Shown: positions 43,353 to 51,987 of the stretch, piece by piece
Layout: each line of letters starts with the position of its first letter
How positions within the stretch are numbered: position 1 is the stretch's first letter
Assembly: GCF_029028005.1 (NCBI RefSeq)
Contig: NZ_JAOTPO010000025.1
Span: 1-56,560 of the forward strand
Source: Alkalihalobacterium chitinilyticum
GTDB taxonomy: Bacteria > Bacillota > Bacilli > Bacillales > Bacillaceae_F
Length of the DNA: 56,560 nt
Reading direction: 5' to 3'
Made by a program: the position numbers and the translations under genes
The notes under the pieces: generated by a model
Told to the model about the DNA's origin: nothing
The model's input: the letters and a program-made list of their open reading frames with translations, nothing else
Databases searched by the model: none

Positions 43353-44627
43353 TTACTCCTTCTTAGCCCCACTCCTCAGCAACATCGTCCGATAGAGAAG
43401 TTCTGTGCCTAATGAAATGTCATCGTAGCGGGCACTCTCTTTCGGATTATGACTAATTCCATCTTTACAGCGAACGAAGATCATTCCATAATCACAAATC
43501 GAGGACATTGCCAAGGCGTCATGGAATGGACCACTCATCATTTCTGGAAGGGGCTCGGTAAATAATGCCTTACCTGCTGCGCGGATGTCATCCATTATTT
43601 CTGTTGCACAATATCGTGCATCACTTTCGGTATCTATTCGAATCGTTTTGGACACCTGATGTCGTTCACAGATTTCATCCATCGCCTCAAACAGCTTTTT
43701 TTCAATCCTTCTGCGACGTTCCATATCGATATCACGAAGGTCAATCGTAAAACGAACGTGCTCTGGGATAATATTACGTGAATTAGGAAACGACTCGATT
43801 TTCCCGACGGTTGCCACGGTTGGTGCGTTAGGATCTTCGGTCGCTAGTTCACGGAGCTTTGTAATAATCTCTGCTGCTGCCACTAATGCATCTTGTCTGT
43901 ACGACATCGGAACAGACCCGGCATGCCCGGCAAAGCCTTTCAACTCAACCGTTAACCAAAGTGGACCGGAAATACCAGTAACGAGCCCTACCGGCTGATT
44001 TAAGCGGTCAAGGATTGGACCTTGTTCGATATGCATTTCTAAAAACGAACCAATTCGTCCTTCTGGATATACATCCTGTTCCATTTCATCTAAATTACAG
44101 CCAAAATCAAGCAGGGCTTGGCGACGAGTAATCCCCTCTACATCTTGTCGATCTAATTCTCCTTCCTCCAATTGACTGAGAATGCCTCGTGAACCAAATA
44201 ACCCTTTGTCAAAACGGCACCCTTCTTCATCTGAAAAAGCAATGACCTCAATCGTTTTCTCTGGTTGAAAACCCTGTTCTCTCATCGTTTGGACCGCTTC
44301 AATCGCCCCAAGCACACCAATCGTCCCGTCAAACTGCCCTCCATACGGCTGACTGTCAATATGGGAACCGACTAATAGGATCGGTTGTGTATCATCCTCT
44401 CCTTTCCATTGTCCGATCAAATTTCCAAACGAATCGATCCGCGTCGATAACCCCGCTTCCTTCATCCATTGCTCTACTTGTAACACCGCTTCTTTATCTT
44501 CTTTTGATAACGCTAAGCGACATACGCCGGTTTCTTCAATTTGTCCAATTTTCGCAAGGCTCCTTAATCTTTTTTCCAACCGATCATGATTAATTTGTAA
44601 GTTTTTTGCAGGTTGTAATTTTCCCAT
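43353..44627 (-). CDS. M20-family amidohydrolase (allantoate or N-carbamoyl-amino-acid hydrolase type)
   Basis: A 424-residue zinc-dependent amidase of the AllC/HyuC/AmaB group. Metal and substrate motifs: 'LLVGSHIDSQPYGGQFDGTI' (about 83-102), 'IAFSDEEGCRFDKGLFGSRG' (about 128-147), 'FLEMHIEQGPILD' (about 194-206), 'GFAGHAGSVPM' and the late 'DGISHNPKESARYDDI'. It splits carbamoyl or ureido groups from amino acids or allantoate in the cytoplasm. Which substrate is used cannot be told. AGGAGG precedes the ATG. It is a single-gene unit. Confidence 0.9.
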   Translation of the reverse strand: MGKLQPAKNLQINHDRLEKRLRSLAKIGQIEETGVCRLALSKEDKEAVLQVEQWMKEAGLSTRIDSFGNLIGQWKGEDDTQPILLVGSHIDSQPYGGQFDGTIGVLGAIEAVQTMREQGFQPEKTIEVIAFSDEEGCRFDKGLFGSRGILSQLEEGELDRQDVEGITRRQALLDFGCNLDEMEQDVYPEGRIGSFLEMHIEQGPILDRLNQPVGLVTGISGPLWLTVELKGFAGHAGSVPMSYRQDALVAAAEIITKLRELATEDPNAPTVATVGKIESFPNSRNIIPEHVRFTIDLRDIDMERRRRIEKKLFEAMDEICERHQVSKTIRIDTESDARYCATEIMDDIRAAGKALFTEPLPEMMSGPFHDALAMSSICDYGMIFVRCKDGISHNPKESARYDDISLGTELLYRTMLLRSGAKKE

Positions 44628-44901
44628 ATGTTCCTCCTGTCACTTCAATAATTACATGAACGAGTATTTCTTTTTAAAAATTCTGAAAAACAAAAACAAA
44701 AAAACTACCCTTCTATTTTATGTCGTAAGGAATAGTCTGAAAAAGGTCTTTAGGTCACAACTGCATATCTTTAGACTTATTATAGCAAAAATAAACGCAC
44801 TTCACATTTCACACAATGTAAAATAAAAGTTCTACTATTTTAAACAAATTGTAAACCGTTTGGTCACCTTGTCACATTGGATTATTGACTTCCATCTCCT
44901 A

Positions 44902-45296
44902 TCAACGTATGTTCTTCTATTTCTCCAGGCTATATGAAAAATATAAGCGTCCCATTGTCCCCATTGCTATTTTTAGTTATGATAAAAATAAACCAGAACA
45001 AACTTTCTAAACAAGAAGAAATACAGCTAAAAAAGGTTTTGACTCAAATTCCAAATGATGAGGTGAAGCACATTATGGAACTGATGACTTCATGGGAGAA
45101 AAAGGGCTTTGACAAAGGTATAGCAAAAGGGATTAAAAAAGGAATTGAGAAAGGGATCAGCCAAGGGGTAGAACGGGTTGCTACACAAATGATCCTCAAA
45201 GACTTTCCTTCTCACGACATTTCCGACCTAACAGGCTTATCTCTAGTTGAAATTGAAAAACTAAAAAAACAACTTGATTCAGATGTGAATTCTTAA
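44902..45296 (+). pseudogene. Rpn-family nuclease/transposase remnant
   Basis: The first part, in one frame, reads 'RMFFYFSRLYEKYKRPIVPI' then 'AIFSYDKNKPEQTF' and a stop: the end of the Rpn PD-(D/E)XK domain. The rest continues in a second frame from about 44975 with 'DEVKHIMELMTSWEKKGFDK', a GIxKGI repeat and the tail 'ISDLTGLSLVEIEKLKKQL'. The N-terminal catalytic part and about 100 central residues are missing. A terminator follows at 45319-45348. Confidence 0.75.
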
Positions 45297-45318
45297 TCTT
45301 TCTTTGGAAACTCGTAAG

Positions 45319-45348
45319 AAGGAGCACTGAATTCAACGTGCTCCTTTC
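45319..45348 (+). terminator. Terminator after the Rpn remnant
   Basis: AAGGAGCAC pairs with GTGCTCCTT around a ten-base loop, followed by TCGTTTGTTG. Confidence 0.7.
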
Positions 45349-45587
45349 GTTTGTTGTTACGTCATTATTCTTTCGTTGTTTTTTTTCCCAAACGGAAGGT
45401 GCAACGGGCACATACGTATTAAAGCCCTAAACAAAGACCTATACCTACTGGACCCATATAACGCAGTCCTCCTTCTAAAACAAAGAACAAATGGATTAAG
45501 GTCACTCCAAGAATTAGGGGAAATACTCGATCGCTTTTCCCAACGTTACATTACATTGTCTTCTCCCCCCTATCACGTCCAAAAAAA
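45349..45587. other. Gene-free stretch with an open frame of doubtful status
   Basis: A plus-strand frame from 45376 reads 'IRIKALNKDLYLLDPYNAVL' and 'SLQELGEILDRFSQRYITLS'. It looks protein-like but has no ribosome site and runs into the serA terminator. It may be a gene fragment. Confidence 0.3.
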
Positions 45588-45623
45588 AGAACCAATCCTA
45601 CAATTAGAATTGGTCCTTCTTAT
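45588..45623 (-). terminator. Terminator of serA
   Basis: On the minus strand GGACCAATTCT pairs with GGATTGGTTC across a short loop and is followed by eight Ts, about 45 bp past the serA stop. Confidence 0.85.
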
Positions 45624-45667
45624 GTTTACTGATATCAAATAATAAAGAGTTTAAACCAAGAGAAAAA

Positions 45668-46870
45668 TTAAATTACGCGGATGGTAACCATTCCTTCAAT
45701 CTGTCTTAGTTGCTCTTCAATTGCAGGAATTGTATTTCCGTTTACTTCACTGTCGATGTCTACCATTGTATACGCGTATTCACCGCGGCTTCGGTTCACC
45801 ATGTCTGCAATGTTTAAGTTGTGGCTTGAAATGGCAGTTGTAATTTGACCTACCATGTTTGGTACGTTTTTGTGGAACGCGGCCACACGTTTTTTCCCTG
45901 TATAAGGAAGAGAAGCGTTTGGTAAGTTTACAGAGTTCTTAATGTTTCCTGTTTCTAAAAATTCTTTTACTTGGCGAGATGCCATTACTGCACAGTTTTC
46001 TTCTGATTCTTGTGTAGATGCACCAAGATGCGGAATTGGAACCGTATTTTTCATTTTTAATACATTTTCATTCGGGAAGTCCGTAATGTATTTTCCTACA
46101 ACTCCGCTTTCAAGCGCTTCTGCCATGTCAGCTTCGTTAACAAGCTCTCCACGTGAGAAGTTTAAAATATGAACACCTGGTTTCATCGTCGCAAATGTAT
46201 TTTTATTAAACATTCCTCTTGTATCATCAGTTAATGGAACGTGTACTGTAATGTAGTCTGATTCAGCATATACCTCTTCAATTGTCATTGCACGTTGTAC
46301 ATTACGAGACAAGCTCCATGCCGTGTCAACAGAAATGAAAGGGTCATAACCGATGACATCCATATCAAGGTCAAGTGCATCGTTGGCTACAAGTGCACCA
46401 ATCGCACCTAAACCGATAACCCCTAACGTTTTTCCTTTGATTTCCTTACCAACAAATTGCTTTTTGCCTGCTTCAACAAGCTTCGGGATTTGATCGCCTT
46501 CCCCTTCAAGTGACTTCGTCCACACTACACCTGCAAAAAGGTTACGAGAAGATGCCATTAAAGAAGTAAGTACCATTTCTTTAACCGCATTTGCATTTGC
46601 CCCTGGTGTGTTAAATACAGCAATTCCTCTTTCCGTACATTTGTCAACTGGAATATTGTTAACACCGGCTCCAGCACGTGCGATTGCTTTTAAGTTATCA
46701 CCTAATTCAATGTTATGCATATTAAAACTACGAACAACGATCGCATCAGGATTTTCACTCTCGTTATCGATTGTAAAATTTTCCTTATTAAAAACTTTTA
46801 AACCACGTTCCGCAATATTATTTAACGTCTTAATCGTTTTTTGTTGGTCTTTTAATACAGTTGTGCTCAT
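45668..46870 (-). CDS. serA: D-3-phosphoglycerate dehydrogenase
   Basis: A 400-residue enzyme that oxidises 3-phosphoglycerate with NAD, the first step of serine synthesis. It has the short SerA form: N-terminal substrate domain ('IARAGAGVNNIPVDKCTERG'), NAD-binding domain with 'GKTLGVIGLGAIGALVANDA', catalytic 'HLGAS' His near 278, and a C-terminal ACT domain (about 325-400, 'NVPNMVGQITTAISSHNLNI') for feedback control. ATG 46870 lies eight bases from GGGGAG. No serC is adjacent. A ZTP-type riboswitch with terminator precedes it. Confidence 0.93.
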   Translation of the reverse strand: MSTTVLKDQQKTIKTLNNIAERGLKVFNKENFTIDNESENPDAIVVRSFNMHNIELGDNLKAIARAGAGVNNIPVDKCTERGIAVFNTPGANANAVKEMVLTSLMASSRNLFAGVVWTKSLEGEGDQIPKLVEAGKKQFVGKEIKGKTLGVIGLGAIGALVANDALDLDMDVIGYDPFISVDTAWSLSRNVQRAMTIEEVYAESDYITVHVPLTDDTRGMFNKNTFATMKPGVHILNFSRGELVNEADMAEALESGVVGKYITDFPNENVLKMKNTVPIPHLGASTQESEENCAVMASRQVKEFLETGNIKNSVNLPNASLPYTGKKRVAAFHKNVPNMVGQITTAISSHNLNIADMVNRSRGEYAYTMVDIDSEVNGNTIPAIEEQLRQIEGMVTIRVI

Positions 46871-47014
46871 GTTCATTTCTCCCCTTTGTTTTTTATGTTT
46901 TTTGAAAATATTAATCTATTAAGGCAGATGAAATCAAGTGTTTTTTCTTCTTTTTCATAAAAATCTGAAATTAAGAAATGCTAACTCTTGAATATCCCCT
47001 CCTAATAAACAGAA

Positions 47015-47122
47015 AGAGGTAAAGGAACTTTTTGTAAAATTCCCTTACCTCTGCCCAGGCGAACGGCTGCGACACTATGTGCTCCCTCACGGTTATCCGC
47101 GTTTCGCCAGTTACACATAGTC
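47015..47122 (-). promoter_or_regulatory. ZTP (pfl) riboswitch with terminator, upstream of serA
   Basis: Read on the minus strand, ACTGGCG (47110-47104), GCGGATAACCGT and GGGAGC form the first aptamer half, and CCGTTCGCCTGGGCA (to about 47052) the second. These are the fixed blocks of the pfl motif, which senses the purine intermediates ZMP and ZTP. The expression platform follows at once: AGAGGTAAGGGAA pairs with TTCCTTTACCTCT (47015-47052) and then a T-rich run. ZTP signals a shortage of one-carbon folates; serine feeds that pool, so control of serA is sensible. The remainder of 46871-47341 has no gene. Confidence 0.75.
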
Positions 47123-47298
47123 TTTAAATTTGATTTCATTTTATCAGACTCTTCAGTGACCTTCAACCACCTTTTTAGATGTAAGCGTTTTTATTTTCAA
47201 AAAATTTTTTCTTCATTATTATTTGGGTGATTTTAACAGATTTCTTCACCTGTTTTTTTGCATCCTAGAACATCTAGAAGATTTTATCTGCCAATAGA

Positions 47299-47333
47299 AA
47301 ACGAAAACGCACCACCTGTATAAAGATGGCACG
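47299..47333 (-). terminator. Terminator of the DUF1540 gene
   Basis: On the minus strand ACGTGCCA pairs with TGGTGCGT (two G-U pairs), followed by TTTCGTTTTC. Confidence 0.6.
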
Positions 47334-47341
47334 TTTGTTTT

Positions 47342-47554
47342 TTATTTCTTTTTCGGTTTAAATGTTTTACAACAGGTTTCCGCTGAATGAGACGCCTGAT
47401 CTTTGTGATTTTTTTCTGTTAGGTCTTCTGCCATTTCAGTGTTGTAATTTGCATGATTGTCGAGTTCAACCATGATTTTCTCTGCCTTACAGATATTCCC
47501 TTCCCCATAGTACGTACAGTTGGAAATCGCACAAGACACTTCTACTTTTGGCAT
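47342..47554 (-). CDS. DUF1540 cysteine-rich small protein
   Basis: A 70-residue protein with the DUF1540 start 'VEVSCAISNCTYYGEGNICKAEKIMV' in short form: Cys8, Cys13 and Cys22, then a late 'ETCCKTF'. The family is common in spore-forming Firmicutes and probably binds metal; its role is unknown. Start has a GGGGG box upstream. It is a single-gene unit with its own terminator. Confidence 0.82.
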   Translation of the reverse strand: MPKVEVSCAISNCTYYGEGNICKAEKIMVELDNHANYNTEMAEDLTEKNHKDQASHSAETCCKTFKPKKK

Positions 47555-47848
47555 GTAAAAACCCCCTATTTTAAAGTCAAAGCTGTTTCAATATGTAGTT
47601 TTCGCAAGGTTGGTTATTTTACTCATGGAAGGATATTTTATTTACGCTTATGGTTAATGAGGCTAATTCCTTTATCATATTCGAACTCTTCCCTTTTCAC
47701 TGTCCTTATTTTCAAGCCCCTAATGAAGCGCATTAAACAGGACCAACCTTTATTATTTCAGGAAAATTTATGTTATCCTTAAGCTACAAATATAATAAAA
47801 ATAACCGATTACAAGCGATGTTTTTATTAAGACAAGAGGAGAAATAAG

Positions 47849-48928
47849 ATGACAGGTAATCAGAGAATTCGAGTAGGTATAATAGGTACAGGATTTGGAG
47901 CTAACGTTCATGCACCGATTATGCAACACCACCCCAACTTTGAAGTAGTCGCGATTTCCAGTGTCCACCGGGGCAATTTAGAAAAAGTCAAACAAGAAAC
48001 AGGTGTCGAAGCTGTATATGATCATTGGAAAGAGATGCTTGATAATGAGTCGCTAGATCTTCTTTCGATCGCATCGGCTCCTTACTTACACTTCGAAATG
48101 GCCATGGAAGGGATGAAGCGCAACTTACATATTTTATGTGAAAAACCGTTAGCATTTAACGCCAAAGAGTCGAAGGAAATGCTACAACTAAAAGATCAAA
48201 CAGGTGTATTTGGGTTTACAAACTTTGAATGGCGCTTTTTACCAGCAAGACAAAAAGTGAAGGAAATTTTAGCAAGTGGCCAGCTAGGGAAGCTCTTACA
48301 TATTCATTACAAGTGTACGTTCACCGGTTACCAGTCTTTAATTACAAATAAACGTGGTTGGCTCGGTCAACAACAATTTGGCGGTGGAATGCTTGGAGCA
48401 ATTGGCTCGCATATGTTTGATTCGCTATTATGGTGGACGAGTACGAAGGTGAAGGACATCTATGGACAGCTGCCTGTTCATGTTCCATCTACTATTGTGG
48501 ATGGTGAAACCGAAAAGCGAACGGCTGAAGACGCGTTTTATACCAATGGTACACTTGAAACTGGGACTACCTTCTCTGTTGAGTTAACGTCTGCTGCTCG
48601 ACATAAAGCCAATCAGTGGCGGTTGGAAGTATATGGATCGAACGGTACCCTTGTGATGACAGATGATGCTCGTGTCCAAGTTGCACTCGGGAACGAAACA
48701 TTAGCTGATGTGGCACTTCCTTCTAGACTGGAAGAACCTACTCACCTTTCAGCAAGAGCCTTATCGTATTACCAGGCATTCTACCCAATGTTAAATATGG
48801 TTTCTCAGACGCTTCGTGATAAAAAGGTTCACCCCCACGTGCCGACCTTTGAACACGGTCATGACGTTCAATTGATTTTAGATGCTATTCGTTTATCCGC
48901 TAAAGAAGGGAAAAAAATTACCTTATAA
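47849..48928 (+). CDS. Gfo/Idh/MocA-family oxidoreductase
   Basis: A 359-residue NAD(P)-dependent sugar-type dehydrogenase. The N-terminal Rossmann fold has 'VGIIGTGFGANVHAPIMQHH' and the dinucleotide-domain end 'HILCEKPLAFNAKESKEML' with the family's EKP lysine. The C-terminal beta-sheet domain includes 'GGGMLGAIGSHMFDSLLWW'. Substrates in this family are polyols, sugars or amino sugars; none can be inferred. AGAGGAG lies nine bases before ATG. The gene is alone. Confidence 0.9.
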   Translation: MTGNQRIRVGIIGTGFGANVHAPIMQHHPNFEVVAISSVHRGNLEKVKQETGVEAVYDHWKEMLDNESLDLLSIASAPYLHFEMAMEGMKRNLHILCEKPLAFNAKESKEMLQLKDQTGVFGFTNFEWRFLPARQKVKEILASGQLGKLLHIHYKCTFTGYQSLITNKRGWLGQQQFGGGMLGAIGSHMFDSLLWWTSTKVKDIYGQLPVHVPSTIVDGETEKRTAEDAFYTNGTLETGTTFSVELTSAARHKANQWRLEVYGSNGTLVMTDDARVQVALGNETLADVALPSRLEEPTHLSARALSYYQAFYPMLNMVSQTLRDKKVHPHVPTFEHGHDVQLILDAIRLSAKEGKKITL

Positions 48929-49044
48929 TATTAATGGTTATGGTTGATATAAGTTGATTTTGTAAGCATAGGGGGGTTCTTGCAAAAGTCCAGGAGTTTT
49001 GGGTGTTCATTTTCCTCGTGCGTGCGCTAGTTTCGGGTCTGGGA

Positions 49045-49466
49045 TGCTCATTCCTCCTAATTTTCCCCTCTACTGCCCACGATTCACGGTTTTGCGTTCA
49101 CGCTTTCTCCTAATTTTTCCCTCTACCGCTCACGATCCATGCTGTTTCGTTCACGCATTCTCCTAAATATTACCTCTACCGCTCACGTTACATGCTGTTT
49201 CGTTCAAGTATTCTCCTAAATATTACCTCTACCGCACACGATTCACGACTGTTCGTTCACGCTTTCTCCTAATTTTTCCCTCTACCGCTTACGATTCACG
49301 CCTTTTCGTTCACGCTTTCTCCTAATTTTTCCCTCTACCGCTTACGATTCACGCCGTTTCGTTCACGCTTTCTCCTAATTTTTCCCTCTACCGCTTACGA
49401 TTCACGGCTTTCCGTTCACGCTTTCTCCTAATTTTTCCCTCTTCCGCTCACGATTCACGGTTATTG
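49045..49466. repeat. 53-bp tandem repeat array, eight copies
   Basis: The core CTCCTAATTTTTCCCTCTAC recurs at about 49053, 49107, 49160, 49213, 49266, 49319, 49372 and 49425. A unit is 53 bp, with the block CTTACGATTCACG and TTCGTTCACGC between cores. The central copies (49266-49424) are almost identical and outer ones decay, as expected for an expanding array. The period is not a multiple of three and no frame runs through. It fills the gap between the oxidoreductase and the cold-shock gene. Confidence 0.92.
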
Positions 49467-49540
49467 GTTACCTAATACCTGCAGTCGATGGATGCGATAC
49501 AACCAAGTCAGCCCTGTTGCGCGTACTTTTTGGCAAATAA

Positions 49541-49565
49541 AAAAGGACTCTGCGAGAGAGTCCTT
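49541..49565 (-). terminator. Terminator of the cold-shock gene
   Basis: AAAGGACTC pairs with GAGTCCTTT around a seven-base loop; the minus strand continues TTTTTA. Confidence 0.85.
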
Positions 49566-49578
49566 TGAATACTTATAA

Positions 49579-49782
49579 TTAGTAAGATTTTTTTACGTTA
49601 GTAGCTTGAAGACCGCGTTGACCTTGCTCTGTGTCAAAAGTAACTTTTTGGCCTTCGTCTAAAGATTTAAATCCTTCGCCTTGGATAGCTGAGAAATGTA
49701 CGAATACGTCTTCTCCACCTTCGATTTCGATAAATCCGAATCCTTTTTCTGCGTTAAACCATTTTACTGTACCTTGTTGCAT
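49579..49782 (-). CDS. Cold-shock protein (CspA/CspB type)
   Basis: A 67-residue single cold-shock domain with both RNA-binding motifs intact: RNP1 'KGFGFIE' (residues 13-19) and RNP2 'VFVHFSAI' (26-33). It binds single-stranded RNA and DNA and melts mRNA structure. The size is standard. AGGAGG lies eight bases before the ATG, and the 5' region is AT-rich. A terminator follows. Confidence 0.95.
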   Translation of the reverse strand: MQQGTVKWFNAEKGFGFIEIEGGEDVFVHFSAIQGEGFKSLDEGQKVTFDTEQGQRGLQATNVKKSY

Positions 49783-49982
49783 GTTTGTTTCCTCCTGTGT
49801 GGATCATTTCCACGATTTATTACTATCATTGCTCAAATAGATATCAAAGGCGAAGTTTAAAACTAACTCTTTGTTTACCAACCGAACAAAAATAATTCTT
49901 ACTTAGAATAACAGAAAAAAACTGGAAAAGCAAATTTAATTTTATGTTAGAGATTGGAAGGGCACTTTTAGTCCGCTAAAAA

Positions 49983-51233
49983 TCATCCACTTGGCAAGGC
50001 CCCAACCCCATTACTATCAACCATCCAGGATAAAATCGTTGTGCTGTCTCGGACGTTTTTTTCTTTTATGTCCGTTAACAGATTTAACACTCCCTGCTCA
50101 TTTGATGAACTTTCAAAACGACGAAAGATTTCTCTTGGATCGTTATAATTTCCATTTGGGCATTCAATCAGTCCATCGGTTGTTAACAATAGATGGCTTT
50201 TGCCTTGACGCAGCTCTTTCGTTCCCATACTGTAGCACGGGACTTCTAAGTCAAATGTATTCGTTTTGCCAATCCATTCATAAAAGCTTCGCTGATTTTG
50301 TTGATATTCTCCTAATATAGCTAATTCAGGATGGTTCAAATGGAGAACACAATCGCCAACAGAGAGCCACCAAATATACTTCTCTTTTCTCACGACACAT
50401 AGAAAAGCCGTTTCGCCTTGGGTTTTTTGACAAGCCTTTTTAAAGTGACTACTCTCAAAAGTTTCTAGGAGTATGTTGGATACCCTTTTAAATGTCTCTT
50501 TTATTGGAAAGGTAAGGCTTATTAACAGATCATCTTTAAGAGATCGGATCGTATTTAAGACCAATTCAGCGCTTTCGGCTGTATCGTGCGCATCTAAGAG
50601 TACGACGAATTCCAGATCTCGACTTTTATCTACCCAAACGGTACACGCGTCTTCATTTTTATATTGCCCAGCACTTGAATTACCGCCAAAACGCCCCAAA
50701 ACAACGTGTTCAAAGTGACGAATGTTGATTTCATCTACAAAAGTTTCTTGACTGCCGACCCAGCTAAAAAAAGGATTATTACTCATACGGTCCTTCTCTA
50801 AAAAACTTTTAATTCTATTGCAAACTTCAGTAACTTCATGATCGCTCCCCATTCTTGCATTAGGCGCATCATGCACCGCAAACGGGCCCCAATATTGTTC
50901 AGCGGTATTCGGATAACGGGCAACTAAGTGCATATGAAGATGTGGGACTGCATTACCAGACACTAAAGCATAGACATGCTCCGCTTGTTCCGTCGCTTTT
51001 AATGCTTGGCTTAGCCTAGCCATCATTACACCAAAAATTTTTGCTTCTTCAGCGTTCATTTCCGCTAAAGTCGGCACATGCCTTTTTAAATCAATCATAA
51101 TATGACCTAAATAATTGGGCTTTCCATTATTATCAATGTGCCCGACGTATACATACTTATCTTCGTAAATGACACTTCCAGCTGTTTGAACATTTCCTTT
51201 ATGCTTGTCACAAATGAAACAACCTTCACTCAC
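49983..51233 (-). CDS. HIT domain-PP2C-like phosphatase fusion
   Basis: A 416-residue fusion. Residues 1-145 are a HIT nucleotide hydrolase/transferase domain with the triad 'VPHLHMHLVARYP' (His98, His100, His102) and 'CFICDK' at the start. Residues 155-405 resemble a PP2C/SpoIIE-type phosphatase: 'YKNEDACTVW' (Asp195), 'VVLLDAHD' (Asp214, DGHG changed), 'SVGDC', 'LLTTDGLIE' (Asp353), and 'RDST' in place of the usual DD/DN. Several metal ligands remain, so activity is possible but uncertain. GTG 51233 follows GGGGG. A T-box leader precedes it. Confidence 0.8.
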   Translation of the reverse strand: MSEGCFICDKHKGNVQTAGSVIYEDKYVYVGHIDNNGKPNYLGHIMIDLKRHVPTLAEMNAEEAKIFGVMMARLSQALKATEQAEHVYALVSGNAVPHLHMHLVARYPNTAEQYWGPFAVHDAPNARMGSDHEVTEVCNRIKSFLEKDRMSNNPFFSWVGSQETFVDEINIRHFEHVVLGRFGGNSSAGQYKNEDACTVWVDKSRDLEFVVLLDAHDTAESAELVLNTIRSLKDDLLISLTFPIKETFKRVSNILLETFESSHFKKACQKTQGETAFLCVVRKEKYIWWLSVGDCVLHLNHPELAILGEYQQNQRSFYEWIGKTNTFDLEVPCYSMGTKELRQGKSHLLLTTDGLIECPNGNYNDPREIFRRFESSSNEQGVLNLLTDIKEKNVRDSTTILSWMVDSNGVGALPSG

Positions 51234-51262
51234 AATAATTCCCCCTTTTCGTTTACAGAACT

Positions 51263-51506
51263 AAAAAAATCCCATCATCTCATAAAGAGACGACAGGATT
51301 AATCCTCACGCGGTACCACTCTTTTTGGTTTGCCTCGTTTTAGCACAAACCCTCTCAAAACTGGATTACGGCAGTCAACCGTTTAGACCTATCTGTTCAG
51401 TCTAACCACTCCTAGGCGAGTTGGGGGTATTATTGACTGCCTTTCACCAACCGGCAGCTCTCTGGACAATAATCGTTCCTTACTACTCCTAATCATCGCG
51501 TTTTGA
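51263..51506 (-). promoter_or_regulatory. T-box riboswitch
   Basis: The minus strand carries the T-box sequence AGAGTGGTACCGCG (51322-51309). Stem I starts near 51506 with the AGTA loop and the distal-loop block CAGAGAGCTGCCGGTTGGTG; the terminator follows at 51300-51263 (AATCCTGTCGTCTC to GAGATGATGGGATT, then seven Ts). The specifier loop reads TACCCCCAACTCGCC; the triplet CCC (proline) fits best by position, but I am unsure. Uncharged tRNA should open the terminator. The downstream gene is the HIT-PP2C fusion, not an amino-acid gene. Confidence 0.88.
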
Positions 51507-51708
51507 TTTTTGGAAAAGTTTTACTTATAATACATTTTTCACATGATTCAGTCAATGATTTTTTAATATATCTTTTATACAAAATGTTTCTCTGGTTTCA
51601 CGTTAGTTACGCTCAATACAATGGATAAAATTACCTGTTCCATCTTCGAATAAATAAAGGACAAGTTGAAAAATATATACTTACAACTTAGAAAGGAGAT
51701 GATTTACA

Positions 51709-51909
51709 ATGGCAAACAATCGATCTTCTAATCAACTAGTCGTACCAGGAGTGCAACAAGCACTAGATCAAATGAAGTATGAAATCGCATCTGAATTCGG
51801 GGTACAACTTGGCCCGGATTCGACTTCAAGAGCCAATGGTTCTGTAGGTGGCGAAATTACGAAACGTCTAGTTCAGATGGCTGAACAACAACTTGGCGGC
51901 CACCGTTAA
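51709..51909 (+). CDS. Alpha/beta-type small acid-soluble spore protein
   Basis: A 66-residue DNA-coating spore protein. The germination protease site is seen in '[14 protein letters not shown]' and the second conserved block in '[23 protein letters not shown]'. It saturates spore DNA and protects it until germination, when GPR cleaves between Glu and Ile. AAAGGAGATG precedes the ATG; expression should be under the forespore sigma factor SigG. A terminator follows. Confidence 0.96.
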   Translation: MANNRSSNQLVVPGVQQALDQMKYEIASEFGVQLGPDSTSRANGSVGGEITKRLVQMAEQQLGGHR

Positions 51910-51941
51910 GTTTTAGCAGGACAAACAAACCCTCCACAAAT

Positions 51942-51978
51942 AGGACCGCTTTTTGCTAATGCATCAAGCGGTCTTTTC
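51942..51978 (+). terminator. Terminator of the spore protein gene
   Basis: GACCGCTT pairs with AAGCGGTC around a loop of about 13 bases, then TTTTCAT. Confidence 0.85.
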
Positions 51979-51987
51979 ATAAAAAAA

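Noticed and set aside
49045-49466. CRISPR reading of the 53-bp array
   Set aside because: The whole 53-bp unit repeats, so there are no unique spacers.
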